Of a DNA stretch of 64,000 nt, positions 1 through 10,673 are shown in pieces. The stretch's first letter is position 1, and each line of letters starts with the position of its first letter. Where the stretch lies: assembly GCA_037447605.1 (NCBI GenBank), contig CM074806.1, positions 3,949,755 to 4,013,754 of the forward strand, written 5' to 3'. Position numbers and translations under genes: made by a program. Under the pieces are notes generated by a model. It did no database searches, was not told the DNA's origin, and saw nothing but the letters and a program-made list of their open reading frames with translations. This stretch comes from Zygnema circumcarinatum. Lineage: Eukaryota > Streptophyta > Zygnematophyceae > Zygnematales > Zygnemataceae.

Positions 1-1802
1 TGGGAGGCAAAAACGAATGCGGGAGTGCTTCTGTTGGATGCTGGTCTAGCCAAATTGCATCCATCATTTGCTCCCGACAGAACTGCAGAGGGGGCAGCTC
101 TCCAAGCAGCGGAACGTCGAGCAAGGGATGCACGACTCAAGGTGAGTGAAATTTCAGTGTTCGGTTTGTTGGAAGAAGAACGGAGGTAGACTCTAGAGTG
201 CCTTACAAAACGAGAGATAGGGCTGATTTAATCGTGGTAACAATTGTCGCTGCTCACGAGATGACCATCTGAGTGATTGTGCAGCAGTTTCTATTTTTGG
301 TTTGGAAGGTCTTTATTGTGGGCAAATCATAGTCGATTCAGTGCCGTTCTTCAATGTGTTGGCCTTGTTCGTTTGCTTTGCAGGTCTGGGAGGCATATGT
401 AGAAGTGGAGGAGGGACAAGAGAACCTGCCATCTACTGACAGTACTCGCAAGGGAAAAGGGAAGGAGGAGGTGCTTGAGGTAAGTGAGCAACAGCCACAC
501 TAGGAGACAAATCTTGGTATCATCTTGATGGTGGGTGTGGTGTTTTTTCTGGAAAAATCAGATTGATAGCCGTGCTTACGTCGTTCCATTGCGTTTTGGG
601 CCGTTTAGAGTAAGCTTTGAGTGTTAATGACGAGCTTATGGACGATTCGGGATTAAGAGTGTTTTAGTCTACGCTTTGAGTTGATGTTGTTGTTGTTGTT
701 GAGCTCATCATTAGTGGCGTGTGATGGCTATATCCAGGTGGAGGTCATGCACGTGTTGGGCAACGGCCGTTTCTATGCAGTGCCAACCAATGCTCGGTTG
801 GCTGCAGTTGAGACACAGCTGAAGGAACTGCAGTTGCAGGACAAGCCATTGGCCCCCGGAGCCTTCCTTCCTAAAAGGGGTGAACGGGTGATCGCGTTTT
901 TCAGTGGCGATAACAGTTGGGCCAGGGGGCTGGTAAGGATGCATGGCCTGACTTCTCCCTTAGAAATCAGAGTCAAGTCGAGTTTCGTACAGAGGTATAA
1001 AGACTGAATCGCACTATGTGCCTCTTATCTATGAGTTGCACATCGCTATCACAAAGGTATCCCATGCTTACAGCCGACTGTGCATGCAAACCGCAGGTCG
1101 TGAATGCTCCTCGACCGGAGGAGACTGCTTCTGGAAGTGCAGAATACGAAATCTTTTATATTGACTATGGCAATCAGGAAGTTCTGCCCCTCTCTCGGCT
1201 ACGACCCATTCATCCTTCAATGGCTGCAAGTGACGGCTTGGCCCTTCTATGTCAGTTGGCTCTCGTTCGCATTCCGGAACTCGAAGAGGACTTTGGAATG
1301 GAGGCGGCGGAGTGGTTGGGACGAAACATTGTGGGCCAAAAATATGTGGCACGGATTGAAGAAAGAGATTTGAGCAATGGGAAGGTGGTGAAGGGGCAGG
1401 GGACAGGCCCCTGCCTCCTCGTCACACTCGTTCAAGCTGAGGCACCTTCCGGAACTCCTCCCATCAGCATCAACGCACAAATGCTACAGGTCAGTTCTTC
1501 GCACCCCTCGACGGCTGACATATAATCTTCAAAGAAAAGGTTTTGGTTTGCTTGTGGAATGGTCGGTTTGACGACACATTATGATGTAGACTGAAAGGGG
1601 GATGCGGTAATGGATGCAGGAGGGCTTTGCTCGCCTGGCAAAACGAGAGAGGCGTGATAGCGTGGAGAGGAGGGCGGCACTGGACTGTCTGAAGGAACAT
1701 CAGGAGGTAGCTCGCAAGGGGCGTCTGAACATGTGGCAGTATGGAGACATTGATGACGACGATGACGATCAGCGGCCGAAGTGGGGCCCACCTCGTCGAT
1801 AG
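1..1802 (+). CDS. TSN: Tudor-SN nuclease (TSN/SND1-like), 3' part of gene
   Basis: Partial gene; the 5' end lies outside the window. Exons read as 1-141, 384-479, 738-932, 1097-1489 and 1620-1802, all GT-AG with matching phase, giving 335 C-terminal residues and stop TAG at 1800. The first exon starts WEAKTN and ends in an Ala/Arg-rich helix, as at the end of the fourth staphylococcal-nuclease repeat in TSN proteins. The third and fourth exons form the Tudor domain: RGERVIAFF, then the aromatic-cage signature FYIDYGN at visible residues 164-170. The rest is the split fifth SN domain and a short acidic tail (DIDDDDDD). TSN proteins bind RNA and act in mRNA stability and stress granules. The domain order leaves little doubt about identity. 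The non-coding tail after the stop contains AATAAA-like sequence near 2531. Confidence 0.93.
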
Positions 1803-3150
1803 TTGCAGCCTCGACAGTTGCAGGGCGGCGGGGGTTGGTTCTCAAGGTGTGGGAGGCCCCTTATGGCGCCTTGTGGCATGAGGCCAGAGGTTGACCCTCG
1901 TGTGGCCGGAGACGAAGTTTTGGGTGCGGTGCGAGGAATAAGGCGAGGTGTGGTTGCTTTTAAGTTCTTTTGCTTTTATATGGGCCGAAAGGCGGCAACC
2001 CTTGAGCACCTTGAGCTCCTAAAAATGCTTCGCTGGGTGTGGGGTTGCATTTTTCAATGGCCGCTACTTTAGAAAGACGCGAAAGCGCAAGAGGATGGCT
2101 CCTCCAAATTTTGGCCCGTTTAGTGGGATTGCTGGATAGTGGCGGCATTGGGATAGCTTGAGAAGCCTTCTTCCTAACTTTTTAGCAAAGCGAATGCAAG
2201 AAGTGCCGCAAACTGTCTTGTAGCTCGTTAGCATGTTGGGGTGGCATGGTCATCGTGGGTCGTGGAAGGTTGGGCCCAGTGTTAAGCCCCTAATGTTGGG
2301 CCTTTAGTGTTTTTTGTGTCATCGATTTGCTCCATTTTTTTTTTTTTTCTTTTTTTTGCTCCTTGTGAGAGTGCAGGCCATGATTCAAAAATGAACAGCC
2401 ACTAGTCGTTGTTCTATGTGCGAGTCTCTCTTCGATTTGCGTCAACTGCGGTTCCATATAGCGACGCCCGTCCTGTTCCACGGCTTGAATCCAGCTCCAT
2501 GAGGTCCTGTTCTCATTTTACTGTATTCCCTAATAAAGCGAAAGCATTCTACTTGGTTGAACCACTCGACTTTGTGGATGTCTAACTTGCTGGCCACGGA
2601 ATACCTCGACTTTGTGGATGTCTAACTTGCTGGCCACGGAATACCTCTATAGCATGCAACGAGAACAGTAATCTGAAGTACGTTAGGAAGATAATCTAAG
2701 TATAAAAGTTTAGGAAACTTCTATTCTGTACATTGAACTACGAGGCCAAAATCACAAAATTAGCCTAATAGCTAGTGCTTCTCAAGTAGTTAGGATAACA
2801 CGCTGCCAAGATTAGAAGATCCATGATAATATTAGGCCAAAGTACCGACTATATGCTTAATAAAATACTGATCAAATCTTTAATTTGAACCTTGTGCAGC
2901 CGATTACTAAACATGATCGTAAACATCGTTTCTAACTCCTACTTGAGACCTACTTAGAAGGCGAGGTGAAGGATTCCTTTTCAGCCGCCTGAGTGTTATC
3001 CTTACAGTTACCGTTGGGTGCCGTGTAACAGTAACTCTCTGTATCTCTCTCTCTCTCTCTAGCTGCCGTACGTTTCCGTATGGTAAGGCAACCTGGCAGC
3101 CGTACCAAGTGGAGACTTCCAAGAAGCTTCCTAGATGTCTCTCTCTCTAA
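1803..3150. other. Intergenic, TSN 3' flank
   Basis: No coding exon could be supported. The stretch holds the likely TSN 3' untranslated region, a T-rich run near 2335-2357, the 40-bp tandem duplication and, at 3040-3060, a short CT run. The two flanking genes are convergent (TSN forward, mTERF-A reverse). Confidence 0.5.
2565..2644. repeat. 40-bp tandem duplication
   Basis: Two adjacent identical 40-base units (2565-2604 and 2605-2644), each beginning CTCGACTTTG and ending ACGGAATAC. They lie about 760 bases beyond the TSN stop codon. No function is apparent; a recent slippage or duplication event is the simplest reading. Confidence 0.9.
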
Positions 3151-4655
3151 ACAATAAAGCAAGAATATCCAACGCGCATTCCTTTTGGTGGTTTTTTTTT
3201 TTTTTGATTGAAACGGAAGGTCGCCTGGGGAGGTTGACTGGCAGCTTTGCCATTGCCAAACATACAAAAAGAAAAAAAAAAAGTCTTTGGGCCCCACAAT
3301 GCACTCTCAGCACATGTTCAAGGCACAGCTCCAACTTACATCTGTTGCGGTATCAAGTGCACTTTGAACTTGTCCATAAAAGCAGCGTTCGTAGGTCTGA
3401 ACATGGACCTCAGCGAAAACTTTTTGTGATCAATTCCGGCCTCCACCAGTGCCCTGTACCTCGGCTTCAGCCGCTTCTCAAGGGAGAGCCTCAGTATGGA
3501 CGGGTACATGTGGATGTCCTCCTTGCTACGGCCCATCTCAGTCAATACGAAGTCAATCTTGGACTTAATAGTATCCCAAGACGTGCCAAGCAATAAGGGC
3601 ATCGCATTCACCATTTTCAAGGCTGGAAGGTCCCCGAAGTGCTGCTTCAGCTGCATGTACGTATTATCCGTTGTGTCCCGTGGTACTAATAATATATTTG
3701 GGTAAATCTGCAGCACCTTCTGAGCCCTATCGGGCCCGTAAATCCCCTCCAATCCAGCCACAACATCCTTGAAGTGATGGCCCTTTCCTTTAACGATGGA
3801 GGGGAAACGAAAGAGCATTTCTTTTCTTGTGTAAGGGAAGGTCGACCTCAGAGCCTCAATTCCCTCCTTTATTGTTTCAGGACTGCAGGAGAGAATGTGT
3901 GGGTAGCTTTCTAGCATAGCGCCTGTGACAGGGAGGCCTAACTCCTTCCATAGACGAGCCTTCGCCTCAAGGGTATGCACACTGCTAGTCAAAATTCCCG
4001 GCATTCTTCTTATCACCTTCCCTAAGTTCGTCACCTTCACAGTGTTCCGAAGGAACTCGATCACGCCTTCCAACTTCTCATCTGGAGCGAGGAGGAAGTG
4101 TCTGTGCACGTAGGCGCGCTTTAAGGCATTGAAAAAGTCGTGGGAGTTGACCCCATGGCTCTGGAAGAAAGCTGCTTTAGGAAGGATATGCTTATAGCCC
4201 CTTATAAGGACACTCTTCTTCTTATCAACAATGCGGTGGACATCTTGCTGCGTGCATCCTAAGCTCAGGAGAGCGTTCACTGCTTCTCGGAGAACGCTCG
4301 TCGAATCCGCAGCTTCTTCCTCAGCCACGGTGGCTCTGCCTGCACTCGCTTTGTCAAGTTTTTTTCCCTCCTTACTGCTGCTGCTGCTGTATCCATGGCG
4401 CCCTTGAAGGGACTGAGTGCAAGTGAGCTGTTCAAGGGATGGATGGTACCATGGTAGGCGGAACGGAGATCCGTTCCAGACGATCCGGCGAAAAAAAGGA
4501 AGAAAGGAAGCCGCCATGGCGCGGACTTCTGAAGCGTGCGGCCGCTGATAGAGAGTCACTTCCCCATTTCTTGCTGCACAAGGTCTCCAGCACTCAACCC
4601 GAATCTCCTAGACCCAACTCTGACCCTAATCCTTACCTTAATCCTAACCCTAACG
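3150..4655 (-). repeat. Left arm of 1.5-kb inverted duplication
   Basis: The reverse complement of this stretch matches about 55297-56835. The match includes the mTERF gene, about 80-130 bases upstream of its ATG, and about 180 bases downstream of its stop. The downstream part shares a T-rich run, the GTATGTTTGGCAATGGCAA motif and the end block near ATGCGC. Homology on the 5' side fades inside CCCTAA-like repeats. Confidence 0.85.
3336..4517 (-). CDS. mTERF family organellar protein, copy A
   Basis: Intronless, 393 residues from the ATG at 4517 (context CGCCATGGCGG). The frame is open 14 codons further upstream but only to a GTG, so the ATG is preferred. The N-terminus is basic and Ser-rich (MAASFLPFFRR, later a five-Ser run), like a mitochondrial or plastid transit peptide. 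The body carries the recurring mTERF helix motif Pro-x-(I/L)-(L/V): RMPGIL, SYPHIL, RFPSIV, IYPNIL, AMPLLL, MYPSIL. mTERF proteins bind organellar nucleic acid and affect transcription, splicing or translation; the target of this one cannot be read. It is paralogous to the gene at 55426-56619, with only scattered substitutions, and lies in inverted orientation to it. Confidence 0.9.
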   Translation of the reverse strand: MAASFLPFFRRIVWNGSPFRLPWYHPSLEQLTCTQSLQGRHGYSSSSSKEGKKLDKASAGRATVAEEEAADSTSVLREAVNALLSLGCTQQDVHRIVDKKKSVLIRGYKHILPKAAFFQSHGVNSHDFFNALKRAYVHRHFLLAPDEKLEGVIEFLRNTVKVTNLGKVIRRMPGILTSSVHTLEAKARLWKELGLPVTGAMLESYPHILSCSPETIKEGIEALRSTFPYTRKEMLFRFPSIVKGKGHHFKDVVAGLEGIYGPDRAQKVLQIYPNILLVPRDTTDNTYMQLKQHFGDLPALKMVNAMPLLLGTSWDTIKSKIDFVLTEMGRSKEDIHMYPSILRLSLEKRLKPRYRALVEAGIDHKKFSLRSMFRPTNAAFMDKFKVHLIPQQM

Positions 4656-4681
4656 CAAACCCTAACCCTAACGCAAACCCT
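4611..4681. repeat. Degenerate telomere-like CCCTAA run
   Basis: A chain of CCCTAA-type units with variants (CCCTAATCC, CCTAACCCTAACGC, AAACCCTAACCC), about 100-170 bases upstream of the mTERF-A start. A similar chain on the opposite strand (55303-55352) precedes copy B. It may be a telobox-type promoter element or an interstitial telomeric trace. Confidence 0.75.
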
Positions 4682-5022
4682 GAACTTGACCTGACTCTAA
4701 AATCATTCGCCATTTCTCTACTCTGTGCCCTCTCCTGCCCGATGTCATGCATGGACCTTCTTGTTAGCAATGCGAAAATGAAATCAGAAAGACATTACAG
4801 TACTGTAACCGAGACAATCCAATACACTCCTATGCGGTATATTGTCGGCATTATTGAATGCATTATCACATTTGGCATTCCCATGGTGATATTAATGCAC
4901 ATTTCTCCCCCATTATCACCAATTGAACTCTCATTATTACTATCAAAAGGGGAAGAAAGAGGCGCACTGAGGGATGCGAGGCTGCAGAAATGCATAAGCT
5001 CCGGCTTACTGTACTTCCCTCA

Positions 5023-5227
5023 TTAGGGGGAGTCAGACCTTGACCATCGCCAAATCAATTTCGTAAGCCTGTCGGGCGAATTAAGCATTGGCTAGGTACG
5101 CATCTCGGTAGGACTATGTAGGGCGAAGCCGCCGATCCCGACCCGGAATTCGTACACGAAACTTTTACTTTTAGTATAAGGAATTCGGGAATCTCGTAAG
5201 CGATGGTCAAGGTCTGACTCCTAATTC
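5023..5227. mobile_element. Short inverted-repeat element (MITE-like), about 200 bp
   Basis: The ends are a perfect 22-base inverted repeat: GGAGTCAGACCTTGACCATC-GC at 5029-5050 and its reverse complement at 5200-5221. The outermost bases (TTAGG / CCTAA) extend the pairing imperfectly. The interior has no coding capacity. This architecture fits a miniature inverted-repeat transposable element; the superfamily and target-site duplication are not clear. Confidence 0.7.
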
Positions 5228-5912
5228 TAAAAATCTCACACAACATGGAACTGTTACCGCACTTTGTAAAGACGACACTCCGGCACTACAACGGAACTGG
5301 AACTGGAACACTAACTGCCGCTATATTATTCGATTGCATATAACGGGCTACACGTGCCGCTCCCTTCAACGAGCGCCTGGCGCGGCTCCCCCTTTCTTGG
5401 GTTATGTTTTGTGATGTATGGGGTACATCAAGGTGTTGGTACTTAGTTCATCGCATGAATGTTGTCCAGGACATCAATGTGTTGGTGGAGAAAGTACAAT
5501 GTGGCATAGGGACAATGTCCATGCATGGATGGGTGCCCGTATCATTTGGGCACGGTACGGCAGGTCTAGGGATGGTCCATGGTCGTAGGTTTGTGGCCGA
5601 GGCTTAGACCGCACCAAAGGGGGTGCGTGGAATGCGCCTGGACGGATGGAGCGTGGCAGTACGTACGGCGCGCTATTCAGCGCGTCCCCAAGAAATTCGC
5701 CCTGATTTTGCCGAAGGAAAATTCTATACTCACACCTTTTTTGTCTACACACAGACATTTTTCCGCCGGGCAGGTTCTAATTTAGAAAGAAAAAGGATCA
5801 AAAAACGAAAAATGCTTTTTTCACGCCTTTCTGGAATCGATACAAACCTTTATCCGTCGGGCAGATTTTACCCTTGATTTTTTTTTGGAGAGAAAAAAAT
5901 AGGAGGCGACTA

Positions 5913-6404
5913 CAGTAGGACCCCATCATATTTTCCACCTCCAAAAGTGCGTCTCCAAGAAATTCGCACCAATTTTGCCGAAACCACTTTTTGTACGGTA
6001 ACTTTGTGTTATCCGTATTATCCGTATTGCTCGTACTAGCCGTACTAGCCGTACTAGCTGTACTAGCCGTCACGGGCTTACGCAAAACGCACCTAATCTC
6101 CCCGCACGTGCCGCCGTGAGGCGCTCACTCTTCTCCCGCTGTTCTTGGCTTCGATACGATACGATACAATACGATACGAACCGATACGGTACTATCCGTA
6201 CTAGCCGTACGAGCTGTAGTAGCCGATGCGGTACGATGCGGTTTGATATGCCAGCAAACGATACGATACGACACGTACGAACATACATGAACTCTAACAC
6301 AATTCCTCTCGCCTGTTGGTAACACAGACCTGATATTTGCCAAAAACAATATTTTCGCCGGATATTTGCTAAAACCAGGTGGAAAATATGATGGGGTCCT
6401 ACTG
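5913..6404 (+). mobile_element. MITE with 28-bp perfect terminal inverted repeats, copy 1
   Basis: The left end (5913-5940) starts CAGTAGGACCCCATCATATT and ends TTTCCACCT. The right end (6377-6404) is its exact reverse complement. Both ends are flanked by TA (5911-5912 and 6405-6406), as expected of a TA target-site duplication. The 492-bp interior holds a GATAC/TACGG-rich core and no open frame of note. CAGT termini with TA duplications suggest a Tc1/mariner-type non-autonomous element (inference). A full-length relative in reverse orientation lies at 53080-53593. Confidence 0.82.
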
Positions 6405-6756
6405 TATTTACAGTGTCCTTTTTCTGAATGTAGTGTACGTTTTCGCCGGGCAGCAAAAAAAAAGGATTTTTTTGGCGAAAAATGCTGTTTCATACTTTTC
6501 AGAATAGATACAGACCTTTTTTCGTCGGATGTACGGATGGTGATTTGAAATGTACGAAGCGAGCGCGGCTACAATGTATAAGGGCGCACACGTGGAGCGA
6601 CATGATTGGTCGCGGCAACATATGACGTGACAAGTATGTTTGGGACCGTGACGTGACGAAACGAGACGCGACAAAAGTGGAGTCCGCGGATTTCAATCGG
6701 AAATGGCGGGAATGAAAACTGACAGAAAAAGATAGGGCACATAACGTAACGTGTTT

Positions 6757-6982
6757 CAGAGCGCCTCTCCCCTCTTATTGGCTTCGATACGATACGATAC
6801 GATACGATACGTAAGTTTCGACACGATACGTTACGATACGGTACGGTATGATACGTACGGACAAACATGAACTCTAACAGAATACCACCCGCCTATTGGT
6901 AACACGAACCTTAATATTTGCAAAATCAAGATTTTCGCCCCATATTTGCCAAAACCATGGCGAAAATATGAGGACCCCCTAT
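6757..6982 (+). mobile_element. Truncated copy of the same MITE family
   Basis: It matches the right half of the element at 5913-6404: the CTTCGATACGATACG core, then CATGAACTCTAACA, TATTGGTAACACGAACC and an end reading GGCGAAAATATGAGGACCCC. The left half and left terminal repeat are absent, so it is a solo half-element. Confidence 0.65.
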
Positions 6983-7267
6983 ACCACAAGTTAGTGTGTA
7001 CCATGCGATGTCTAACTATCATATACTAACACTAACAAATTTGGGCACACACAAAGCACGACAATGCGAGATATATGAAAAAAACTGCATTTGAAGGTCA
7101 ATCATTTTGAGTGAAATTTCGAATTTTTGTACGAGAATCAAATAACGAACACAAACCAAAAGATTTTTTGCACATACAAACGGTAACAATGTTTGACTTG
7201 CCCTAGAATCAACAATGCCCTCCCTCCCTGGTCTGCTGTCTGAGCACAACTTTTTTTGCCTCGCACA

Positions 7268-9726
7268 TCACCCTTGTCTCCGTTGACCTTTGTACATCTT
7301 CTCATCCTCAGACTCTCCCATTCTTATGACCTTATCCCCACCAGCACCAAAGTCTTCATCTCTGTAATGTTTCGCTCCATTTATAGGGTCTCTTTTAACA
7401 GTTATCCCTCTCTGATTTTCACTTTCTCGTTCTTTATGTCGATTGTGTCCTCGCCCACCTCCATCTTCACCGTCTCTCAACCTGCCCTCGTCATAACCCT
7501 TCGTCCTATCGGGAGACCTCCTTGAGCTCTCTCCCGGCCTCCTCTCATCATCCTTCTCCGTCCTCATTCTTTGGGGCTCGTCAGCCTCTCTATCATTATG
7601 CACTGACTCCTTATGTCTTCTACTTCTCCCCTCCTCTCTCTCCCTCTCCTCCCCTCCTCGCCTCCTGCTACTGCTGTGCTCTCCATGCCTATCTCTCGAC
7701 TCATTCAAGCTATCCAATCTTCTGCGCTTCTCCAGGCTTTGAGTCGTCCTACTCTCTTCCTCCGCCTCCTTTTTTATGCTCTTCTTGTTCGGAACAGGAA
7801 TGGATGGATCTGAAAGGATGGAGAAGAGACTACCACCACTCTCCCATGGGCTGCTTCCGAGTTTCCCCTCCGACCCACGGGCTCCTGTACTACCTCTTTC
7901 CTCCCCTTCATCGTCCCCCCATCTCCTCTTGCCTTGCTCTCCTTCCTCCTTTCCCGGTACCACTCGGGGAGGCGGGGGCAGCATGTCCCTGCTATTCTTT
8001 TCCACCCTTACCGTTTCTCGAGCAGGTGGCCCTCTCGGCCCTCTGTTTCCTTGCGGACCACCTCGCCCTCTCCCTCTTGAAGGGCCCCATTCGGAGTCGT
8101 ACTTTCCAGCCCCCCCAGTGTTTGCATTCCTCTGCGATCAGAATTCAGACAAAAAAAAATGACCGTCAGACACGATGATGGCTTGTCATCATTTGATCAC
8201 GATCTGCAAATAATCTGGGTTGATGTTTGACACAGTGAGGCACACATAACATGCTGACAAGCATCTCCCCATAGTTAAAAATGTCTCCACCCTGCAAGTT
8301 ATTCTGGATATCTCACGTAGAGAGGCTAAGTGCCAGGACTCGGAACGCATTGCAAGCCCTAAAGTTACCTAAACCTCACCTGCTCATCGTGAGAATATTT
8401 GCATGTGATTCCCCGCTTGCACTCCCCTCTCTGAAACGAATGGCAAACCCCGTTGGCCTCCCTCTGCTTTTGGAACTCCTCCTCGTCGATCTCCGCCAAT
8501 CGCTTATAGTTTGCAACATGATCCACCTTCAGGATACGTCCGCTAACTCGAGCCCCATTTAGATTATCTGCAATGAACAGCCCAACGTCGACAAGCCAAC
8601 CAAAAAGCACCAACTTCAAACCAATAAGGAGCATTTCAACAGTGTATTGCCTTAAACCAAAGCCATAGCCGTTTGACTGCGATTCATACCTGCCGCGTAT
8701 CTTCTGTCAGGCCGTACTATTCCTTTCATTACACAACTCTTGCATTTTTCCCGCGCAATACCAAGGACTAAATCGCCTGCCTCTAACCAAAAAAATGGTC
8801 CTTTCCAAAGCCGTTTCATCGACTGCCTAACACGGGTCTTTAGGACTTTGAGGGTTTTCAGACTGCTCAGCACAAATGAAGCTTATCACTGACAGGAAGG
8901 CCTCGAAATCTAAGGCTTTATGGTTAAAATGCTATTTAGAACATTTTGAGCTATTAAAATGGACAAATAGAAGGATCAACACATTTCACCCTTCCCGCTT
9001 TGTCGTTTCCTTGAAACACAAACGTCCCTCGTCTATACAATTCATGCTTTTGAGAGATGTGACACTCACCAACAGCAAGCACAGTGCTTCGCTGGTCTTC
9101 ATACGCTAAAAACGCGAATCCTCGCGACTTTCCCGTCGCTCTATCCCGCACCAAATTTACATCCACTATTTCGCCATACCTGTAGCAAGGTACACGGGTC
9201 TCTCTCAACATGGGGTTTCAAACTCAACGAGAAGTGCCTGAGGTGCAAGAGAAGTTTCACAAGACTGCAGTTGACGAAAAGTACATGAAGGGCACAGCAG
9301 GCGCACAACGGTCATGAAGCCTAACCCAGGTGTAAACCTGCACTGACGCAACCCTAACGCTAGCCCTAACCCTAAACCTAAGGTTCCTGAACCTGAAAGG
9401 GACATCGTCTATCGGAAACTCTTTACCACGTCAGCACACCCTACCTCCTGTTCTCGCCGCGCCCTCCTCCCTTCTCTCTCTCACTTTCTCTATCTTCCTC
9501 TGATTTTCTCAGGAAGAGTGGAAAAAAGGGGCGAATTTACAAGGCAAACTCACTGCGCGAAGACGGCGAGGAGATCGCCCTCCGTGAGGTCGAACGGCAG
9601 CCCTCCCACAAAGACATAGGCGGAGTCACGGTAGCGCGCGTGCCAAGAGCCTTCATCAGAGACGCCTTTGGCCACTTCCTGCGCCGATATCTTCTGTGTG
9701 TTCTTTATCTGCGTCAAGGGGTTCAT
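7268..9726 (-). CDS. RBMX2: RNA-binding protein of the RBMX2/Ist3 (Snu17) type
   Basis: Four exons, reading from the start: 9726-9554, 9179-9070, 8567-8380 and 8131-7268, giving 444 residues. The ATG context is GCGCCATGA. Residues about 36-115 form one RRM with RNP2 VFVGGL and RNP1 GKSRGFAFLAY. A CCCH zinc finger follows (C-x7-C-x5-C-x3-H, CHSFQRGECKRGITCKYSH), as in plant and animal RBMX2. The C-terminal half is a long Arg/Glu/Asp/Ser-rich tail of the splicing-factor type. Ist3/Snu17 is a subunit of the RES complex and of the activated U2 snRNP/B complex, where it helps splice and retain pre-mRNA in the nucleus. Intron 1 contains telomere-like CCTAACCCTAAACC at about 9349-9383. Phases agree at all three junctions. 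Confidence 0.9.
9349..9383. promoter_or_regulatory. Telobox-like CCCTAA cluster in RBMX2 intron 1
   Basis: Several overlapping CCCTAA and CCTAAACC units lie in the first intron, 171 bases from the donor of exon 1. In plants AAACCCTAA (telobox) elements near start sites are common in genes of the translation and RNA machinery. A regulatory role here is inference. Confidence 0.4.
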
Positions 9727-10673
9727 GGCGCGCCACTCCCCTGCGCCTCTGCGAGCGAGACACAGAGAGTGAGAGCGAGATAGGGAGAGAGAGAGCGAGA
9801 GGCGAGGAAGGCCGAGAGAGGGAGCGGGAAATGCGGAGCAGGTCTGGGTTTGAACGAGGGAGGGAGCCTGGAGGCAGGCAGGGGGCCGGCGCGGGTTCGA
9901 TACTCGGCAGCGCCAGAAAGGTGAAATTGCAGATTGTATGTGCACAGGCATATGGAAAGTCAATTTCAGCTTCAAAAAGTTGAACCGAGCTGGAGCTTAG
10001 GAGCTGAGGACCGAGCTGAAGTCCTCGGTTTGATTTTAGACTGGTTTAATTTCGCTGTGATGTCTGCATCCCAATGGGTTCGAGAATAGTTTGGGAAAAC
10101 TATGGCGCGAGGAAACGTGGTTGGCTACTACTGAGCAGAACAGAGGGGGTGTGGGGGGGGACAAGAGGTTCGTCATTTAAGGATGAAGAAAGAGGAGCAG
10201 CGAGAGCAAGAGCAGGTCTCAAAGGAGATGCTGATATGCGCAAGTGAGGGCGCTTAATTAGACTATAGACCAAGTGTGTCTCATTCAATCAATTGTGAAG
10301 AATAGTAAGTCAAGAATAACACGACAATGCCTTGTGAATGACTAAAGACTACAGCATCACGCAATGGATGAATCTAAGCGTTCTCAGCCAGCCTCATTGA
10401 TTGATATTGACTGCAGAAACCTGCCCATTACTATAAGTTTTCTCTTCTTCCCGGAACAGTAAGTGCTAAAGCGAGCTAGAAACCAAAAAACAAAGTAAAA
10501 GTAATAGAGGCATGCTGATGCAGCAGCCACCCTTCATTCTAAACCCTCGTGCTTCAACGCCATAGCCGTGACTCCCATTAGGTCTCCCCTGCCACCTTAG
10601 TCCAGGTAATGGCTTGACCCCCCCCCCTCGCCGTCAAGCACAGCTTGATTCTTATTCGAAGGCAGAGGGTCAC
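9727..10673. other. Intergenic region between RBMX2 and the Gag1-like gene
   Basis: It contains the RBMX2 5' flank, with a GA-rich run at 9770-9830, and the 3' flank of the Gag1-like gene. No coding exon or structured RNA was recognised. Confidence 0.45.

Larger units (their letters stand above)
5228..7267. other. Repeat-rich intergenic region
   Basis: Apart from the mapped elements, 5740-5880 and 6420-6540 are related to each other (CGAAAAATGCT..., a CGCCGGGCAG block) and to the reverse complement of 57000-57115, so a further dispersed repeat is present. No protein-coding exon or RNA gene was recognised. Confidence 0.5.

Noticed and set aside
4518-4559. Longer mTERF start at the upstream GTG
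   Set aside because: A GTG start is unlikely in a plant nuclear gene. The next in-frame ATG has a strong context, and the same applies to copy B at 55384.
4611-4681. Chromosome end (true telomere)
   Set aside because: The repeats are short, degenerate and embedded between genes on both sides.
7522-8178. Open frames antisense to RBMX2
   Set aside because: Mirror of the Arg/Glu-rich tail of RBMX2. The RBMX2 reading is supported by RRM and zinc-finger exons in the same frame.
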